Of a DNA stretch of 64,000 nt, positions 16,617 through 26,589 are shown piece after piece. The DNA comes from Desulfobulbaceae bacterium. GTDB taxonomy: Bacteria; Desulfobacterota; Desulfobulbia; Desulfobulbales; SURF-16. The stretch lies in the NCBI GenBank assembly GCA_020444175.1, contig JAHLLM010000009.1, positions 62,001 through 126,000 of the forward strand. Direction: 5' to 3'. The notes below the pieces were generated by a model. It was not told the DNA's origin. It was given only the letters and a program-made list of their open reading frames with translations, and made no database searches. A program made the translations under genes and the position numbers. Position 1 is the first letter of the stretch, and every line of letters starts with the position of its first letter.

Positions 16617-16931
16617 ATGCCCATCTATGAATACGAACATATCGGCGCTGGCTGCCCAAAAGGCAAATCCTTTGAGATAAGTCAACCCATGAGCAGTGAG
16701 AAGCTTGCAGTTTGTCCGGAATGCGGTGAACCTGTTAAAAGAATCATCTCCCTTTTCAGCGTCAGTACCCCGAAAACGAACAGCGACCTGAAAAGTCACG
16801 GTTTTACCAAGCTTGTACGGCGTGATAATGGCGTTTACGAAAATGTGACGGCAACCGGCAAGGAAAGTAAGATATGGGACGCGCGTAAACCGGAAACCAT
16901 GCCGGACCTGAAATCCAAAATCAGGGACTGA
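16617..16931 (+). CDS. FmdB-type small zinc-ribbon protein
   Basis: 104 residues opening with MPIYEYEHIGAGCPKGKSFEI, the MPIYEY start of the FmdB/CxxC_CXXC_SSSS family. The second metal knuckle VCPECGEPVKRIIS is intact. The first is altered: only one cysteine (Cys13) is present where a CxxC normally sits, so metal binding may be incomplete or use another residue. Family members are regulatory or of unknown role. The gene is 12 bp after the first methyltransferase and 4 bp before the second, so it is part of the same operon. Confidence 0.75.
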   Translation: MPIYEYEHIGAGCPKGKSFEISQPMSSEKLAVCPECGEPVKRIISLFSVSTPKTNSDLKSHGFTKLVRRDNGVYENVTATGKESKIWDARKPETMPDLKSKIRD

Positions 16932-16935
16932 AAAA

Positions 16936-17742
16936 GTGCGCTACTCGGACATTGACTGGAATCGGCTCTGGCAGGAAGCCTTTGAGCAAAAAAGTTGGAA
17001 AAAAAAGAAAAAAAAGGACTGGGACAACAGGGCATCCGGTTTTGCTAAAAGAAATATTGATTCGAGTTACGCTGACCTTTTTCTCAAGCTCATGGAGCCA
17101 GATCCAAGCTGGAATGTGCTTGATGTGGGTTGCGGGCCAGGCACGCTTGCTCTCCCTCTTGCATCCAGAGTCAAATCAGTAACAGCCGTTGATTTTTCTG
17201 CATCAATGCTTGCTGAACTGGAAAAAAGAAAAGAGAAAGAAAATATCGCTAACGTTATCCCCCTCCAGGCCAGTTGGACAGACGACTGGCAAAAACGTGG
17301 AATTCCTGTTCACGATGTGGCCTTAAGTTCGCGCTCCCTTTCTGTTTTTGATCTTCAGGCAGCTCTCACCAAACTCAACAAATGGGCCACGAAAAAAGTT
17401 TTCATTGCAGACCGTGTGGGAAGCGGTCCTTTTGATCCGGACATCTTTGCCGCCCTGGGCAGAAAATTTGACCCGGGCCCGGATTACATTGTCACCGTCA
17501 ATCTTCTGTACAAAATGGGAATTCACCCCAGAATTGATTATATTGAACTGGACCAATCCAAAACCTTTTCCAATAAAGAAGAGGCTCTTGCCAGTTGCCA
17601 ATGGATGTTTGATGATCTCAGTGATCGAGAGAAAGCGAACCTTACGGCGTACGTGAATGAGCGTCTCATAAAAAAAGAGAACGGCTGGGAGCTGACACGA
17701 CGCAGTCCTGTCAAATGGGCCTTTATTTCATGGGAAAAATAA
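16936..17742 (+). CDS. Class I SAM-dependent methyltransferase
   Basis: 268 residues with a GTG start four bases after the previous stop. The N terminus is very basic (SWKKKKKKDWDNRA). Motif I is VLDVGCGPGTLALPLA, followed by VTAVDFSASMLAELEKR, the usual motif II arrangement for a UbiE/SmtA-like small-molecule or RNA methyltransferase. No substrate-specific domain is visible. It lies between the zinc-ribbon gene and mnmG, 43 bp before the latter. A link to tRNA modification would be an inference from position only. Confidence 0.82.
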   Translation: MRYSDIDWNRLWQEAFEQKSWKKKKKKDWDNRASGFAKRNIDSSYADLFLKLMEPDPSWNVLDVGCGPGTLALPLASRVKSVTAVDFSASMLAELEKRKEKENIANVIPLQASWTDDWQKRGIPVHDVALSSRSLSVFDLQAALTKLNKWATKKVFIADRVGSGPFDPDIFAALGRKFDPGPDYIVTVNLLYKMGIHPRIDYIELDQSKTFSNKEEALASCQWMFDDLSDREKANLTAYVNERLIKKENGWELTRRSPVKWAFISWEK

Positions 17743-17785
17743 CCACGAGCAAGTGTGGAGCGGCGACTTTGGAGTTTGATTTACG

Positions 17786-19663
17786 ATGAACAGCTATGAC
17801 ATTATTATTATAGGGGCAGGGCATGCAGGCTGTGAAGCTGCCCTGGCCGCCGCACGCATGGGATGCAAAACCGCTGTTATAACCATCAATGCCGACACCA
17901 TTGGCGCCATGTCCTGCAACCCGGCAATAGGCGGCCTGGCCAAGGGTCATCTTGTCAAGGAAATCGACGCACTGGGGGGCGAGATGGCAAAAAACATTGA
18001 CGCCACAGCCATCCAGTTCAGGAGACTCAACACCAGCAAGGGTCCGGCCGTCTGGTCTTCACGGGCTCAGGCAGATCGGCTGCTCTACAGGCTTCGCATG
18101 AAGAAGCTCCTGGAAAACCAGAAAAATCTCGACATAAAACAGTCGTTGGCAGACCGTCTTCTCATAGAGGACGGCAAAATAACCGGAGTCGTCACTTCTC
18201 TGGAAGAAACCCTGACCTGCAAGACCGTGGTGATCGTTACCGGCACTTTCTTGAACGGACTTATCCATATCGGCCTCAAATCATTTCCTGCAGGACGACA
18301 GGGCGATGTCCCATCCGTTTCCCTGGCCGGAAACTTAAAGGAAATCGGCTTTCAAATGGGGCGCATGAAAACAGGAACCACGCCCCGGCTTGACGGAACG
18401 ACCATTAATTATGAAGACCTTGAGGCCCAGCATAGTGATGACCCGCCCAATCTCTTTTCATTCTCAAGCTCCGGAGCCCCGGCACTTCCGCAACGCCCCT
18501 GCTATATCACCTATACCAATGAAAAAACACATGAAATTATAAGGTCAGGTACGGACAGATCTCCGATGTACACCGGCATCATTGAAGGGGTAGGAGCCAG
18601 GTATTGTCCCTCGATCGAGGACAAGGTCATGCGTTTTCCGGAAAAAATACGACACCAGATTTTCCTTGAACCGGAAGGGCTCGATACGGTTGAGGTGTAT
18701 CCCAACGGCATTCCAACAAGTCTGCCTGTTGACGTCCAGATGGACATGCTGCACAGCATCAAGGGCCTGGAAAATGTCAAGATGATCCGGCCGGGCTACG
18801 CCATTGAATATGACTATGTCGATCCCCTTGAACTCCATCCCTCACTTGAGACAAAACGAGTCCACGGTCTTTTCCTGGCCGGCCAGATAAACGGCACCTC
18901 CGGCTACGAGGAGGCAGCGGCCCAGGGACTGATTGCCGGCATTAATGCCGTTCAATACTGTCGCAAGGATGCTCCTCTTGTTCTTGACCGCTCCCAGGCC
19001 TATACAGGGGTATTAATTGACGATCTGGTCACCAGAGGGACCAAAGAGCCGTATCGCCTCTTTACATCCAGAGCAGAGTACCGCCTGCTCCTCAGAGAAG
19101 ACAATGCCGACCTGCGCCTGCGGGAGATAGGACGTCAGCTCGGCCTGGTGGATGATGCCACCTATGCAGCCTTTCAGACCAAACGCGAAGCAATTCACAG
19201 CGCCATCACCTGGCTCAACCAGACCAGAATAAAGCCCCAGGCGGAAATCAATCAGCGCCTGGAAGAAAAGGGCATGGCCCCATTAAAACAGATGGTTTCC
19301 CTGGCCGATCTCCTGCGTCGACCGGAGTTAAAAATTTCCGACCTCGCCTCCCTGACCGACCTTGAAATTAAGGTCGCCCCTGAGGTAGAACTTGAAGTGC
19401 AGCAGCAGGTCAAATATGAAGGCTACATCAAACGACAACAGGAACAGGTTGATCGCTTTAAAAAGCTGGAAACTATCAGCCTGCCGGCAGAGATGGATTA
19501 CACAGGACTACCGGGACTTTCCCATGAAGTTGTGGAAAAGCTGAACAGAGTTCAACCTCTCTCCCTTGGCCAGGCATCACGGATTTCAGGCATCACCCCG
19601 GCAGCCATCTCAGTACTGCAGGTACATCTAAAGAAAGAAAAGTTATTAAAAGCAGGGGCGTGA
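17786..19663 (+). CDS. mnmG: tRNA uridine-5-carboxymethylaminomethyl modification enzyme MnmG (GidA)
   Basis: 625 residues, full length for the family. The FAD-binding [17 protein letters not shown] motif is at the N terminus, followed by the signature [35 protein letters not shown] in the middle and [20 protein letters not shown] near the FAD contact. The C-terminal helical domain ends with [18 protein letters not shown]. With MnmE it installs the (carboxymethyl)aminomethyl group at wobble U34 of several tRNAs, using FAD and folate. It is the last gene of a plus-strand cluster. Confidence 0.97.
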   Translation: MNSYDIIIIGAGHAGCEAALAAARMGCKTAVITINADTIGAMSCNPAIGGLAKGHLVKEIDALGGEMAKNIDATAIQFRRLNTSKGPAVWSSRAQADRLLYRLRMKKLLENQKNLDIKQSLADRLLIEDGKITGVVTSLEETLTCKTVVIVTGTFLNGLIHIGLKSFPAGRQGDVPSVSLAGNLKEIGFQMGRMKTGTTPRLDGTTINYEDLEAQHSDDPPNLFSFSSSGAPALPQRPCYITYTNEKTHEIIRSGTDRSPMYTGIIEGVGARYCPSIEDKVMRFPEKIRHQIFLEPEGLDTVEVYPNGIPTSLPVDVQMDMLHSIKGLENVKMIRPGYAIEYDYVDPLELHPSLETKRVHGLFLAGQINGTSGYEEAAAQGLIAGINAVQYCRKDAPLVLDRSQAYTGVLIDDLVTRGTKEPYRLFTSRAEYRLLLREDNADLRLREIGRQLGLVDDATYAAFQTKREAIHSAITWLNQTRIKPQAEINQRLEEKGMAPLKQMVSLADLLRRPELKISDLASLTDLEIKVAPEVELEVQQQVKYEGYIKRQQEQVDRFKKLETISLPAEMDYTGLPGLSHEVVEKLNRVQPLSLGQASRISGITPAAISVLQVHLKKEKLLKAGA

Positions 19664-19691
19664 AAGGGAAGAGTAAAACAGACAAAGAATC

Positions 19692-19730
19692 TCGACAATT
19701 TTGACGAATTATGCAGTAAATGTCGAAATT
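19692..19730. promoter_or_regulatory. Imperfect inverted repeat, possible enhancer site for the NtrC-type regulator
   Basis: TCGACA (19692) and TGTCGA (19721) form an inverted repeat. Within it, AATTTTGAC and GTCGAAATT also nearly mirror each other. It lies about 75-110 bp upstream of the sigma-54-type promoter, the usual distance for a bacterial enhancer-binding protein. Confidence 0.4.
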
Positions 19731-19802
19731 CCGAGCTCTTCCTCCCGGGGAAAAAGCGGATAACAATCTAAAATAACTATCAATTTTCAGGAAGAGTCAT
19801 AA

Positions 19803-19818
19803 TGGCACAAAAGATGCT
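19803..19818 (+). promoter_or_regulatory. Sigma-54 (-24/-12) promoter
   Basis: TGGCAC at 19803 followed by ATGCT at 19814-19818 places GG and GC exactly 10 bases apart, matching the TGGCACG-N4-TTGCW consensus at all but two positions. It stands about 33 bp before the ATG of the secreted-protein gene that leads the kinase/NtrC-type operon, so self-activation by that regulator is likely. Confidence 0.75.
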
Positions 19819-19850
19819 CTCTATCTTATAAAAGACCAAGGAGCACAGAG

Positions 19851-20309
19851 ATGCGTTTTTCTTTATACATACTTCTCATTCTGCTTTTCCCGCTATCCGT
19901 GCAGGCGGATATGCTCAGGGGCGTGATAACAGCTGTTGACCGGGAAAAGGGCGAAATACTTCTTATCCCCGGAAACTGCCGCCAATGCAGGGTTCAACCT
20001 GATTTTCCGCCCCCTCCGCCGCCTCCGGGGCAAGAAGACCGGCAGCAGAATCCGCCAATCACCATCCGAACAACACAGCCGATCCCACTCTTTGTTAAGC
20101 CGGAGGCATTTATTCGGGTATGGGGCTATTTCAGCCCAGACACCGAACACCTCTTTGTTGCCGAACGGATAGCCGGCCCGGGCTGGAGGCGCGGCGGCCA
20201 TGATTCCACAGGGGTCCGCTCCCGGCTGCGGAAAAAATGCATGCGCCAGGAACGGCCTCCCCATGGCCCCATGCCTCCTCCACCAGACTGGCGGTACAAA
20301 GACAAATGA
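19851..20309 (+). CDS. Proline-rich secreted protein heading a two-component operon
   Basis: 152 residues. A Sec signal peptide (residues 1-19, ending VQA) precedes DMLRGVITAVDREKGEILL, a small beta-rich segment. The rest is low-complexity: a poly-Pro run at ~52-58 and a second Pro-rich stretch near the C terminus, with three cysteines in the whole protein (two in NCRQCRV, one in KKCMRQ). I do not recognise a family. The ribosome site AAGGAG is good. The stop overlaps the kinase start (ATGA). By position it is analogous to ZraP, the periplasmic accessory protein beside ZraSR, but the sequence is not similar. Confidence 0.7.
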   Translation: MRFSLYILLILLFPLSVQADMLRGVITAVDREKGEILLIPGNCRQCRVQPDFPPPPPPPGQEDRQQNPPITIRTTQPIPLFVKPEAFIRVWGYFSPDTEHLFVAERIAGPGWRRGGHDSTGVRSRLRKKCMRQERPPHGPMPPPPDWRYKDK

Positions 20310-21862
20310 CAGAGCAAACCAGCCTGACAGCTCCACACAGAGTAAATCCTTCCGGCCTGGGCTCCTCATGGAAAATAAACCTGCTGGTCATTGGCTCCCT
20401 TGTTTTTATCGTTATCGCCTACTCATTATGGCAGATCAGTCTTCTGCGCAAAAATTTCAGGAACTATTCAAAAGAGCATTCACAGGTTGTGAGTGGCGTT
20501 ATTAAGCAAAACACACAAACAGTTAATCTTGCCGAAGGTGCCCTGAAGCAGACGATTCAAACCTTTCTGGAGAATACGGCCCGCTTTGTTGATTACCTGG
20601 ATTCGGTAGAGCCTTTTTCAACGGATGAACTCGATGCCTTTGCCGGTGAAACAGGTCTGGCCGCTATCCGTATCCGGGATGATGCCCATGAGCCCTCACA
20701 GAACACGGTATCGCTCCTGCCCAACCTTTCCTGCCCGGACACAGAGGCAACTTTCAATTATTTCCCCGAAAAAAAGCTCTATGTCATGGTCTGGCCCAGA
20801 CAGGAAAAAAGTTGCATTATCCTTGGATTTTCCGCAGCCCACATTGAAAGGCTGCATAAACAACTGCGTATTCCAGCCCTGCTGCAGTCCCTTTCCGCCT
20901 TGCCGGGCATTAAATACGTGAAACTTCTTGGAGAAGATGATGAAGCCTTTACTCCGGACAGGCAAACCATCGAGCAGCAGATCAGGGTAGGCGATACAGT
21001 GCTTCGCATTGGTTTCGACGCCAGCCGCTATACCATGCGGGTAAAACAGATCTGGCGCAATATGCTTATATTTTCTTTCCTGCTTATCCTGCTCGGTATT
21101 TTTTTCTCCTGGTTGCTCTATCGCTACCAGCGAGCCTATCTGCAAAGAATGACCGATTTTGAAAGAAAACTTGCCCAGGAGCGAGAGGACGCGGCTCTGG
21201 GGCGAGCCACGGCAACCATAACCCATGAAATAAGAAACCCTTTAAACGCTATCAGCATGGGCTTGCAGCGCATTGAACTCGAAGCACAGGAACTGGATCA
21301 GGAGCACCGGGAACTTGCCGCAACCATGCGAAAGGCTGTAAAGCGAACAAACAGCATTATTGGCGACCTGCTCCACTACAGCAGGCCTGTGACAATAAAA
21401 CCCGGACCAGTGGACATGTCTGAACTTATCAACGACATCCTGCTTCTTTACAAGCCGCATTGTGAAAAGCAGCAAATCCGGGTCAGCCATGATACTTCCC
21501 ATTCCCTCATCCTGCTGGCGGACAGCGAACTGCTGGGCCAGCTTATCGAAAACCTGATCAAAAACGCCGTGGAAGCCCAGGAAAATGGAGGGTATATTCA
21601 TATCAGCTCCATTGCTAAAGGCAAAAAAGCAGTTATTGTTTTTGAAAATGCCATACAAGAAACAATAGAGCAACCAGCCCAACTCTTAGAACCCTATTTC
21701 ACATCAAAAACACGTGGTACAGGTCTGGGACTGCCCATGGCCCGACGTATTGCTGAGGCCCATGGAGGCACGTTGCTGCTTGAATCTCCGGAAAAAAATA
21801 TTTTCCGGGTAAAACTTACTTTGCCGATTCAGGATGATTTGCAAAATACGAAAAGAGAATAG
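20306..21862 (+). CDS. Membrane sensor histidine kinase (NtrB/ZraS-like)
   Basis: 518 residues from the ATG at 20306, which overlaps the upstream stop; a frame extending further upstream lies inside the previous gene. Membrane helix 1 spans ~24-46 and helix 2 ~251-273, enclosing a ~200-residue periplasmic sensor of unrecognised fold. The HisKA domain has His307 (TITHEIRNPLNAIS). The HATPase domain shows ENLIKNAVEAQENG and GTGLGLPMARRIAEAHGG. The D/G1 box is degenerate (VFENAIQET in place of DNG). It precedes an NtrC-type regulator by 6 bp and is its probable cognate kinase. Confidence 0.9.
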   Translation: MTEQTSLTAPHRVNPSGLGSSWKINLLVIGSLVFIVIAYSLWQISLLRKNFRNYSKEHSQVVSGVIKQNTQTVNLAEGALKQTIQTFLENTARFVDYLDSVEPFSTDELDAFAGETGLAAIRIRDDAHEPSQNTVSLLPNLSCPDTEATFNYFPEKKLYVMVWPRQEKSCIILGFSAAHIERLHKQLRIPALLQSLSALPGIKYVKLLGEDDEAFTPDRQTIEQQIRVGDTVLRIGFDASRYTMRVKQIWRNMLIFSFLLILLGIFFSWLLYRYQRAYLQRMTDFERKLAQEREDAALGRATATITHEIRNPLNAISMGLQRIELEAQELDQEHRELAATMRKAVKRTNSIIGDLLHYSRPVTIKPGPVDMSELINDILLLYKPHCEKQQIRVSHDTSHSLILLADSELLGQLIENLIKNAVEAQENGGYIHISSIAKGKKAVIVFENAIQETIEQPAQLLEPYFTSKTRGTGLGLPMARRIAEAHGGTLLLESPEKNIFRVKLTLPIQDDLQNTKRE

Positions 21863-21868
21863 GTTCCC

Positions 21869-23194
21869 ATGAAAATTCTTATAGTTGATGATGAAGATAT
21901 GCAGCGTGAAACCCTGCAGGGTTTTCTGGATAAAAAGGGTTATAGCACTCTGACCGCAGCCAACGGCAGGGAGGGCCTGGAACTTTTCAACACCTATCCA
22001 ATCCAGCTCGTTCTTCTGGATCATAAAATGCCTGACATGAATGGAGATGAGGTTCTGGCCAGGATGAAAGAAATCAACCCCCTTATCCACGCCATTATGA
22101 TCACGGCATATGGGGCGGTGGGAACTGCGGTCAAAGTTATGCAGCTGGGAGCGGATGATTTCCTGGAAAAACCGGTTGATCTTGTTGAGCTTCTAGCAAA
22201 AATTGAGGCTATCGAACAGCAGGTGGCAGAAGAGGAGGATGTTGCCGCTGTCAATGAAACCATTGATCGGAAAGAAATGCCCTTACAGGTTATTGGCGAA
22301 AGCCCTGCCATGCGCAAGCTCCTTTCCGTTGTACAGCGTGTTGCCCAGACACCATGGACAGCACTTATACGTGGCGAAACAGGAACGGGAAAAGAACTTA
22401 TTGCCCGACTTATCCACCTCCTCAGCCCCAGGAGCCAAGCTCCCTTTATTGAGGTTAACTGCGCCGCTATTCCAGAAAATCTGTTTGAATCAGAACTTTT
22501 CGGGCATGAAAAAGGCTCATTTACCGGAGCCACCGGAAGACGTAAAGGTCGTTTTGAACTGGCCCAGACAGGAAGTCTCTTCCTGGACGAAGTTGGCGAG
22601 CTGCCTCTCAGCCTGCAGGCCAAACTGCTACGAGCTCTGCAGGAGAAAAAAATCAGTAGAGTGGGGAGCGAGGAGGATATCGAGGTTGACGTCCGGGTGC
22701 TGGCTGCAACAAACCGTGATCTCAAGCAACAGGTTACAGACGGGCATTTCAGAGAGGATCTCTATTACAGACTTAATGTCCTTGAGATTGAAATTCCACC
22801 TTTGAGAAACCGCAAGGAGGATATTCCCCTGCTGGTTGATTTTTTCCTGGAGCGCTACACCCAGCACCCCATTCGCTTTGATCCGGAAGCCATGGCCACT
22901 CTTATCAAATTCCCTTTTCCAGGCAATGTCAGGGAACTCGAACATATTATACAGCGACTTGTCACCATGGCCCGGGGTACAGTAATAAAACCCGCAGATC
23001 TGCCTGCGGAAATGCGCTTTCACAAAGCAACCGAACAGGGCACGCTTGCCGACCAGCTTGAATCAATGGAGAGGGAAATGATCATCACGGCCCTGGAAAA
23101 ACATGACTGGGTGCAGACCAGGGCCGCCGAATCATTGGGCATAAGCGAAAGAGTGTTGCGTTATAAGATGGGAAAACACTCAATCAAAAAATAA
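21869..23194 (+). CDS. Sigma-54-dependent response regulator (NtrC/ZraR family)
   Basis: 441 residues. The receiver domain (1-120) has phospho-acceptor Asp51 (LLDHKMP) and Lys in FLEKPVD. The AAA+ domain (~140-375) has Walker A GETGTGKE and Walker B SLFLDEVGEL. The sigma-54 contact loop reads GSFTGA, where GAFTGA is the norm. The Fis-type helix-turn-helix is TRAAESLGISERVLRYKM at the C terminus. It activates sigma-54 RNA polymerase from a distance after phosphorylation, presumably by the kinase encoded just upstream, and probably activates its own operon through the promoter at 19803. Confidence 0.95.
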   Translation: MKILIVDDEDMQRETLQGFLDKKGYSTLTAANGREGLELFNTYPIQLVLLDHKMPDMNGDEVLARMKEINPLIHAIMITAYGAVGTAVKVMQLGADDFLEKPVDLVELLAKIEAIEQQVAEEEDVAAVNETIDRKEMPLQVIGESPAMRKLLSVVQRVAQTPWTALIRGETGTGKELIARLIHLLSPRSQAPFIEVNCAAIPENLFESELFGHEKGSFTGATGRRKGRFELAQTGSLFLDEVGELPLSLQAKLLRALQEKKISRVGSEEDIEVDVRVLAATNRDLKQQVTDGHFREDLYYRLNVLEIEIPPLRNRKEDIPLLVDFFLERYTQHPIRFDPEAMATLIKFPFPGNVRELEHIIQRLVTMARGTVIKPADLPAEMRFHKATEQGTLADQLESMEREMIITALEKHDWVQTRAAESLGISERVLRYKMGKHSIKK

Positions 23195-23219
23195 AGAATA
23201 ACTTCAGGACTGAGAGGAG

Positions 23220-26159
23220 TTAATACCTTTCAAAGTATTCTTCATTCTCCATCTCAAGCTTGACCCCATGACTTTTTTTCTCGGCAGTATGCCCCTTCCC
23301 AGGCCCGCTTTCTTGTCCCGGCGTCATGCGCTCAATCCGTAATGGGGTTCCTCTTTTTTTTATGCCGGACTGACCGGCAAGACCGTCATCATTTATTTTA
23401 AATACAGAGACAATCTCCAGAAGATGAGCGGACTGGGCATTGAGTTCCTCACTTGTGGCGGCCATTTGCTCAGCAGCGGAACTATTGCGTTGAATCACCT
23501 CATTAAGCTGCACAACGGCATTGGCGTTTTCCTGTATACCGTTTGACTGTTCTAAACTGGAGGCATCAATTTCCTCGACCAGTTCTGCGGTTTTCTTAAT
23601 CTGTGGAACAATGTTGGAGATAAGTTTGCCGGCATTTGCGGCCACATCTACGCTGGTGTCGGCAACACCTTTTATTTCCTGGGCCGCATTCTGGCTGCGT
23701 TCGGCAAGCTTTCTCACTTCAGAAGCCACCACGGCAAATCCCTTGCCGTGTTCCCCAGCACGGGCAGCCTCTATGGCAGCGTTCAGGGCCAGCAGGTTTG
23801 TCTGCCGGGCAATTTCTTCTATTATGGCAATTTTCTCTGCAATGGTGCGCATGGCACTCTCCGTCTCGGAAACCGCCTCGCCGCCCTTGACTGCTTCAGT
23901 TGAGGTTTTAGAGGCAATAGCGGCAGTTTCACGGGCACTGTCGGCGCTCTGGGAAACCATGCTGGTCATCTCTTCCATGGAAGAAGAAATTTCTTCAACC
24001 GTGGCGGCCTGCTCACTTGCCCCTTCTGAAACAGACTGGGAGGTATCACTTAACTCGTTACTCCCCACGGCAACCTGCTCTGAGGCCAGTCTGACCTGGA
24101 GAATGACGCCTTGCAGACCATGAATCATTTTATTAAGCGAAGTTCTTATCGCACTGAAATTCTCAAAAACTTCCTGCGTTTCCTCATCGGCCTGTGCCAA
24201 TTCATATTGGGAGGTCAAATCCCCTGCCGACACAACATGCAGCAACTCGGCAATTTTTTCGACTTCACCGTCTTGATATTCTGAAATTTTCTGCATCTTA
24301 TGCTGCGCCATTTTTATCTCTGCAACAGAATCATGAAGACTGTCAATTGTTTTATTGAGTGACGTTTTTATGGCACCGAAATTATCAAAAACCTCCCGGG
24401 TATCGTCATCAGAAATCGACTGCTCGTATTTGGAAGTAAAATCACCTGCCGCCACGAGCTGCAGTACATTGGCGATTTTTTCAACTTCAATATTCTGGTA
24501 CTGGGAAATCTTCTGCATCTTGCGCTGCGCCGTCTTAATCGCAGTAAGATCATTAACAACCTCAAATGCACCGACAACCTTTCCTTTTTCATCCTTGATT
24601 GGGATGCCGCTGTAGGAGATGTCAAGGTCATGATGACCGGGATGGGCATCGGTTTCACTGCTGGCGATAGAAGCGCTGCTCATAGCCCGACCACACGCAC
24701 AGTCTGCGGTATGGCAATCTCCGGCCTGCATCAGTTCGTGGCATTTATTACCGATGACGTTATCCAGAGGCAGTTGCACAGCATCCAGCACCGCCTTATT
24801 GGCGTAGAGAATGGTAAAATCCTTATCAACGGCAAGACAAGGGTTGGGAATAGAGTCCATGTGTTCGACAAATATATCAGCGACCTTATTGCCCCCCCTG
24901 AGCAGCTCGCCATATATCCCGGGCAAGGAGGCGGCATCACACCGTGAAGTTAATTTTCCGACTCCAATATCTGTCACCATTGTCGAAAATGCATGTTCCA
25001 TATCACTTAGAGATGAGGCAATATCATTCATGGCCTGCCCGGTTTCGCCAATTTCATCCTGCCTGTCAAGGCTAAGCGGCTCCTGGACATCTCCTTTTGC
25101 AAGTTTTTTGGCAAAATCAACACAATTTGCCAGAGGACCGGTTATTGATTTTGCTATCAAGAATGAGGCCGCCATGCCAAGCAGTATGGCCAGCCCCCCG
25201 ATAACAACTATTGCCGTTCGCGTATTCTTGGCTTTGCTGATCATCTGGTCTTCGGAAAGGATATCTTCCTTTGCCAGAGTATTCATCCTGCCAAGAAGCG
25301 ATTGCACATCCTTAAGGTGAGTCTGGGTTTGCAGGGCATAAATCTGCTCTGCCTCATACATACCCTGCAGGTTCCGACGCGCTTTTTTCTGCATCTTTTC
25401 CAAATCTTCACGAACACGTGCCAGTTCGGGCAGGACCTTCTGCTGATAAACCTGCGTAGCACCTGCAAAATCTCCGGCTTCCAAGCTTGCCTCAATTTCC
25501 TGGCCATGGGCATGCAGCCGTTCATGGGGAGCCTCAATATCTTCGAGAAGACGGGCAAACTCCTGATGCGATCCAGCCATCGCCTGCCCCTCTTCTCCAT
25601 ACAGGAATTGACCAAAGGCGCACTTTGTATGGTCGAGCTGCACCCCAAGCTTACGCTGCTTTTTTAAAATAGCGTCCTGCACCTTGCTGGTCCAGGCAAC
25701 ATGATCAAGCTCCTTTTGGGTGAGGAAATTAGGGAGATCAGGATCTGCCCGCTGAAATACCTCTTTTATTTTTACAGCAGTGGCATGCAGCTGTTTATGA
25801 GGTTCTTCAATGGCGTCAAGAGGCCCTCTGAGCTCGGGAAGCAGACTCTCAGCCTCCTTTCTGCCCTCACCGTAGTACCATTTCCCAAACCCGCATTTGG
25901 TATGATCGAGTTCAACATGCAATTCGCCGGAATTCTTGTCCGACAGAAAAGAGGAAACAGCTCTGGCCCAGTTCAGATGATCAACCTCACGCTGGAGCAG
26001 CTCGCCGCGCAGGCTGTTGCCGCGGGCGACCACCAAGCCATCCTGTACAACTCTGCCCAAACCACTGATTGCCCAGATGGCGATAACCAACAGAAGAATA
26101 ATTACAATGGCGGCGTTTGCTGTAACTTTTGTCCCGATTTTCAAATCTTTCCACTTCAT
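23220..26159 (-). CDS. Methyl-accepting chemotaxis protein with two extracytoplasmic CZB domains (paralogue 1)
   Basis: 979 residues. Membrane helices at ~12-33 and ~314-336 enclose a helical sensor containing two tandem zinc-binding CZB modules. Module 1 has His61, His86, Cys89 and His121 or 125; module 2 has His153, His177, Cys180 and His212. Then come HAMP, a PAS domain with a cysteine-rich stretch ([14 protein letters not shown]), two ~75-residue HAMP-like repeats ([16 protein letters not shown]..., [16 protein letters not shown]...) and the signalling hairpin with tip [19 protein letters not shown]. The last residues YFERY fit a CheR-docking pentapeptide. It is downstream of a close paralogue and convergent with the NtrC-type regulator. 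Confidence 0.93.
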   Translation of the reverse strand: MKWKDLKIGTKVTANAAIVIILLLVIAIWAISGLGRVVQDGLVVARGNSLRGELLQREVDHLNWARAVSSFLSDKNSGELHVELDHTKCGFGKWYYGEGRKEAESLLPELRGPLDAIEEPHKQLHATAVKIKEVFQRADPDLPNFLTQKELDHVAWTSKVQDAILKKQRKLGVQLDHTKCAFGQFLYGEEGQAMAGSHQEFARLLEDIEAPHERLHAHGQEIEASLEAGDFAGATQVYQQKVLPELARVREDLEKMQKKARRNLQGMYEAEQIYALQTQTHLKDVQSLLGRMNTLAKEDILSEDQMISKAKNTRTAIVVIGGLAILLGMAASFLIAKSITGPLANCVDFAKKLAKGDVQEPLSLDRQDEIGETGQAMNDIASSLSDMEHAFSTMVTDIGVGKLTSRCDAASLPGIYGELLRGGNKVADIFVEHMDSIPNPCLAVDKDFTILYANKAVLDAVQLPLDNVIGNKCHELMQAGDCHTADCACGRAMSSASIASSETDAHPGHHDLDISYSGIPIKDEKGKVVGAFEVVNDLTAIKTAQRKMQKISQYQNIEVEKIANVLQLVAAGDFTSKYEQSISDDDTREVFDNFGAIKTSLNKTIDSLHDSVAEIKMAQHKMQKISEYQDGEVEKIAELLHVVSAGDLTSQYELAQADEETQEVFENFSAIRTSLNKMIHGLQGVILQVRLASEQVAVGSNELSDTSQSVSEGASEQAATVEEISSSMEEMTSMVSQSADSARETAAIASKTSTEAVKGGEAVSETESAMRTIAEKIAIIEEIARQTNLLALNAAIEAARAGEHGKGFAVVASEVRKLAERSQNAAQEIKGVADTSVDVAANAGKLISNIVPQIKKTAELVEEIDASSLEQSNGIQENANAVVQLNEVIQRNSSAAEQMAATSEELNAQSAHLLEIVSVFKINDDGLAGQSGIKKRGTPLRIERMTPGQESGPGKGHTAEKKSHGVKLEMENEEYFERY

Positions 26160-26450
26160 AGGAGTTCACCTCATGCTGATTAAAAAGAGAAAAGAACAAC
26201 TGCAATTAATTGGAGTTATTTTCAAAATATTATGCACAGAAATGTAATATATTGTAAAGAAAAGTCATTTTTCAGACCACCTAACGCGCTGTTCACACTA
26301 AAGGAATAGGGGGGGGAAATACCTACGAGGAAAATTCAGCAATCCTTCCTGTTGAATTATTGAATTAAAAAGGTGCATTCTTTTGAGGGGAAGGGGGGAA
26401 GCAATCTGGGCAAGAGAGCAAGGAAAGGACTTGTTAATGGAGAGATAGAG
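26160..26450. other. Gene-free stretch upstream of chemoreceptor 1
   Basis: The first part of a 430-bp gap between the two chemoreceptor genes. It contains a G-run (26308-26316) and AT-rich sequence that presumably holds the minus-strand promoter. No flagellar sigma-28 consensus was recognised and no gene is supported. Confidence 0.5.
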
Positions 26451-26556
26451 GAAGTTAAAGAAGTTAAGGAAGTTAGAGAAGTTAGAGAAGTTAGAGTATA
26501 ACAGCTTCCGGCCAGCGCTTTTCCACTCTTTTTTAATTTTAATTCTCTAACTTCTC
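26451..26556. repeat. Five-copy 9-bp tandem repeat (GAAGTTARA) with a distal inverted copy
   Basis: Five head-to-tail units GAAGTTAAA/G/GA run from 26451 to 26495. At 26544-26556 CTCTAACTTCTCT is the exact reverse complement of part of the array. On the minus strand this follows the stop of the second chemoreceptor and could fold into a long-loop hairpin. Confidence 0.85.
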
Positions 26557-26589
26557 TCCAGTCTATACTGCTTTAGCTCTTTTTTTAGA

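Noticed and set aside
23521-24123. A 200-codon plus-strand frame, and similar ones at 27110-27760, opposite the chemoreceptors
   Set aside because: They are Ser/Ala-rich translations opposite the conserved signalling domain, occurring in both paralogues because the DNA is duplicated.
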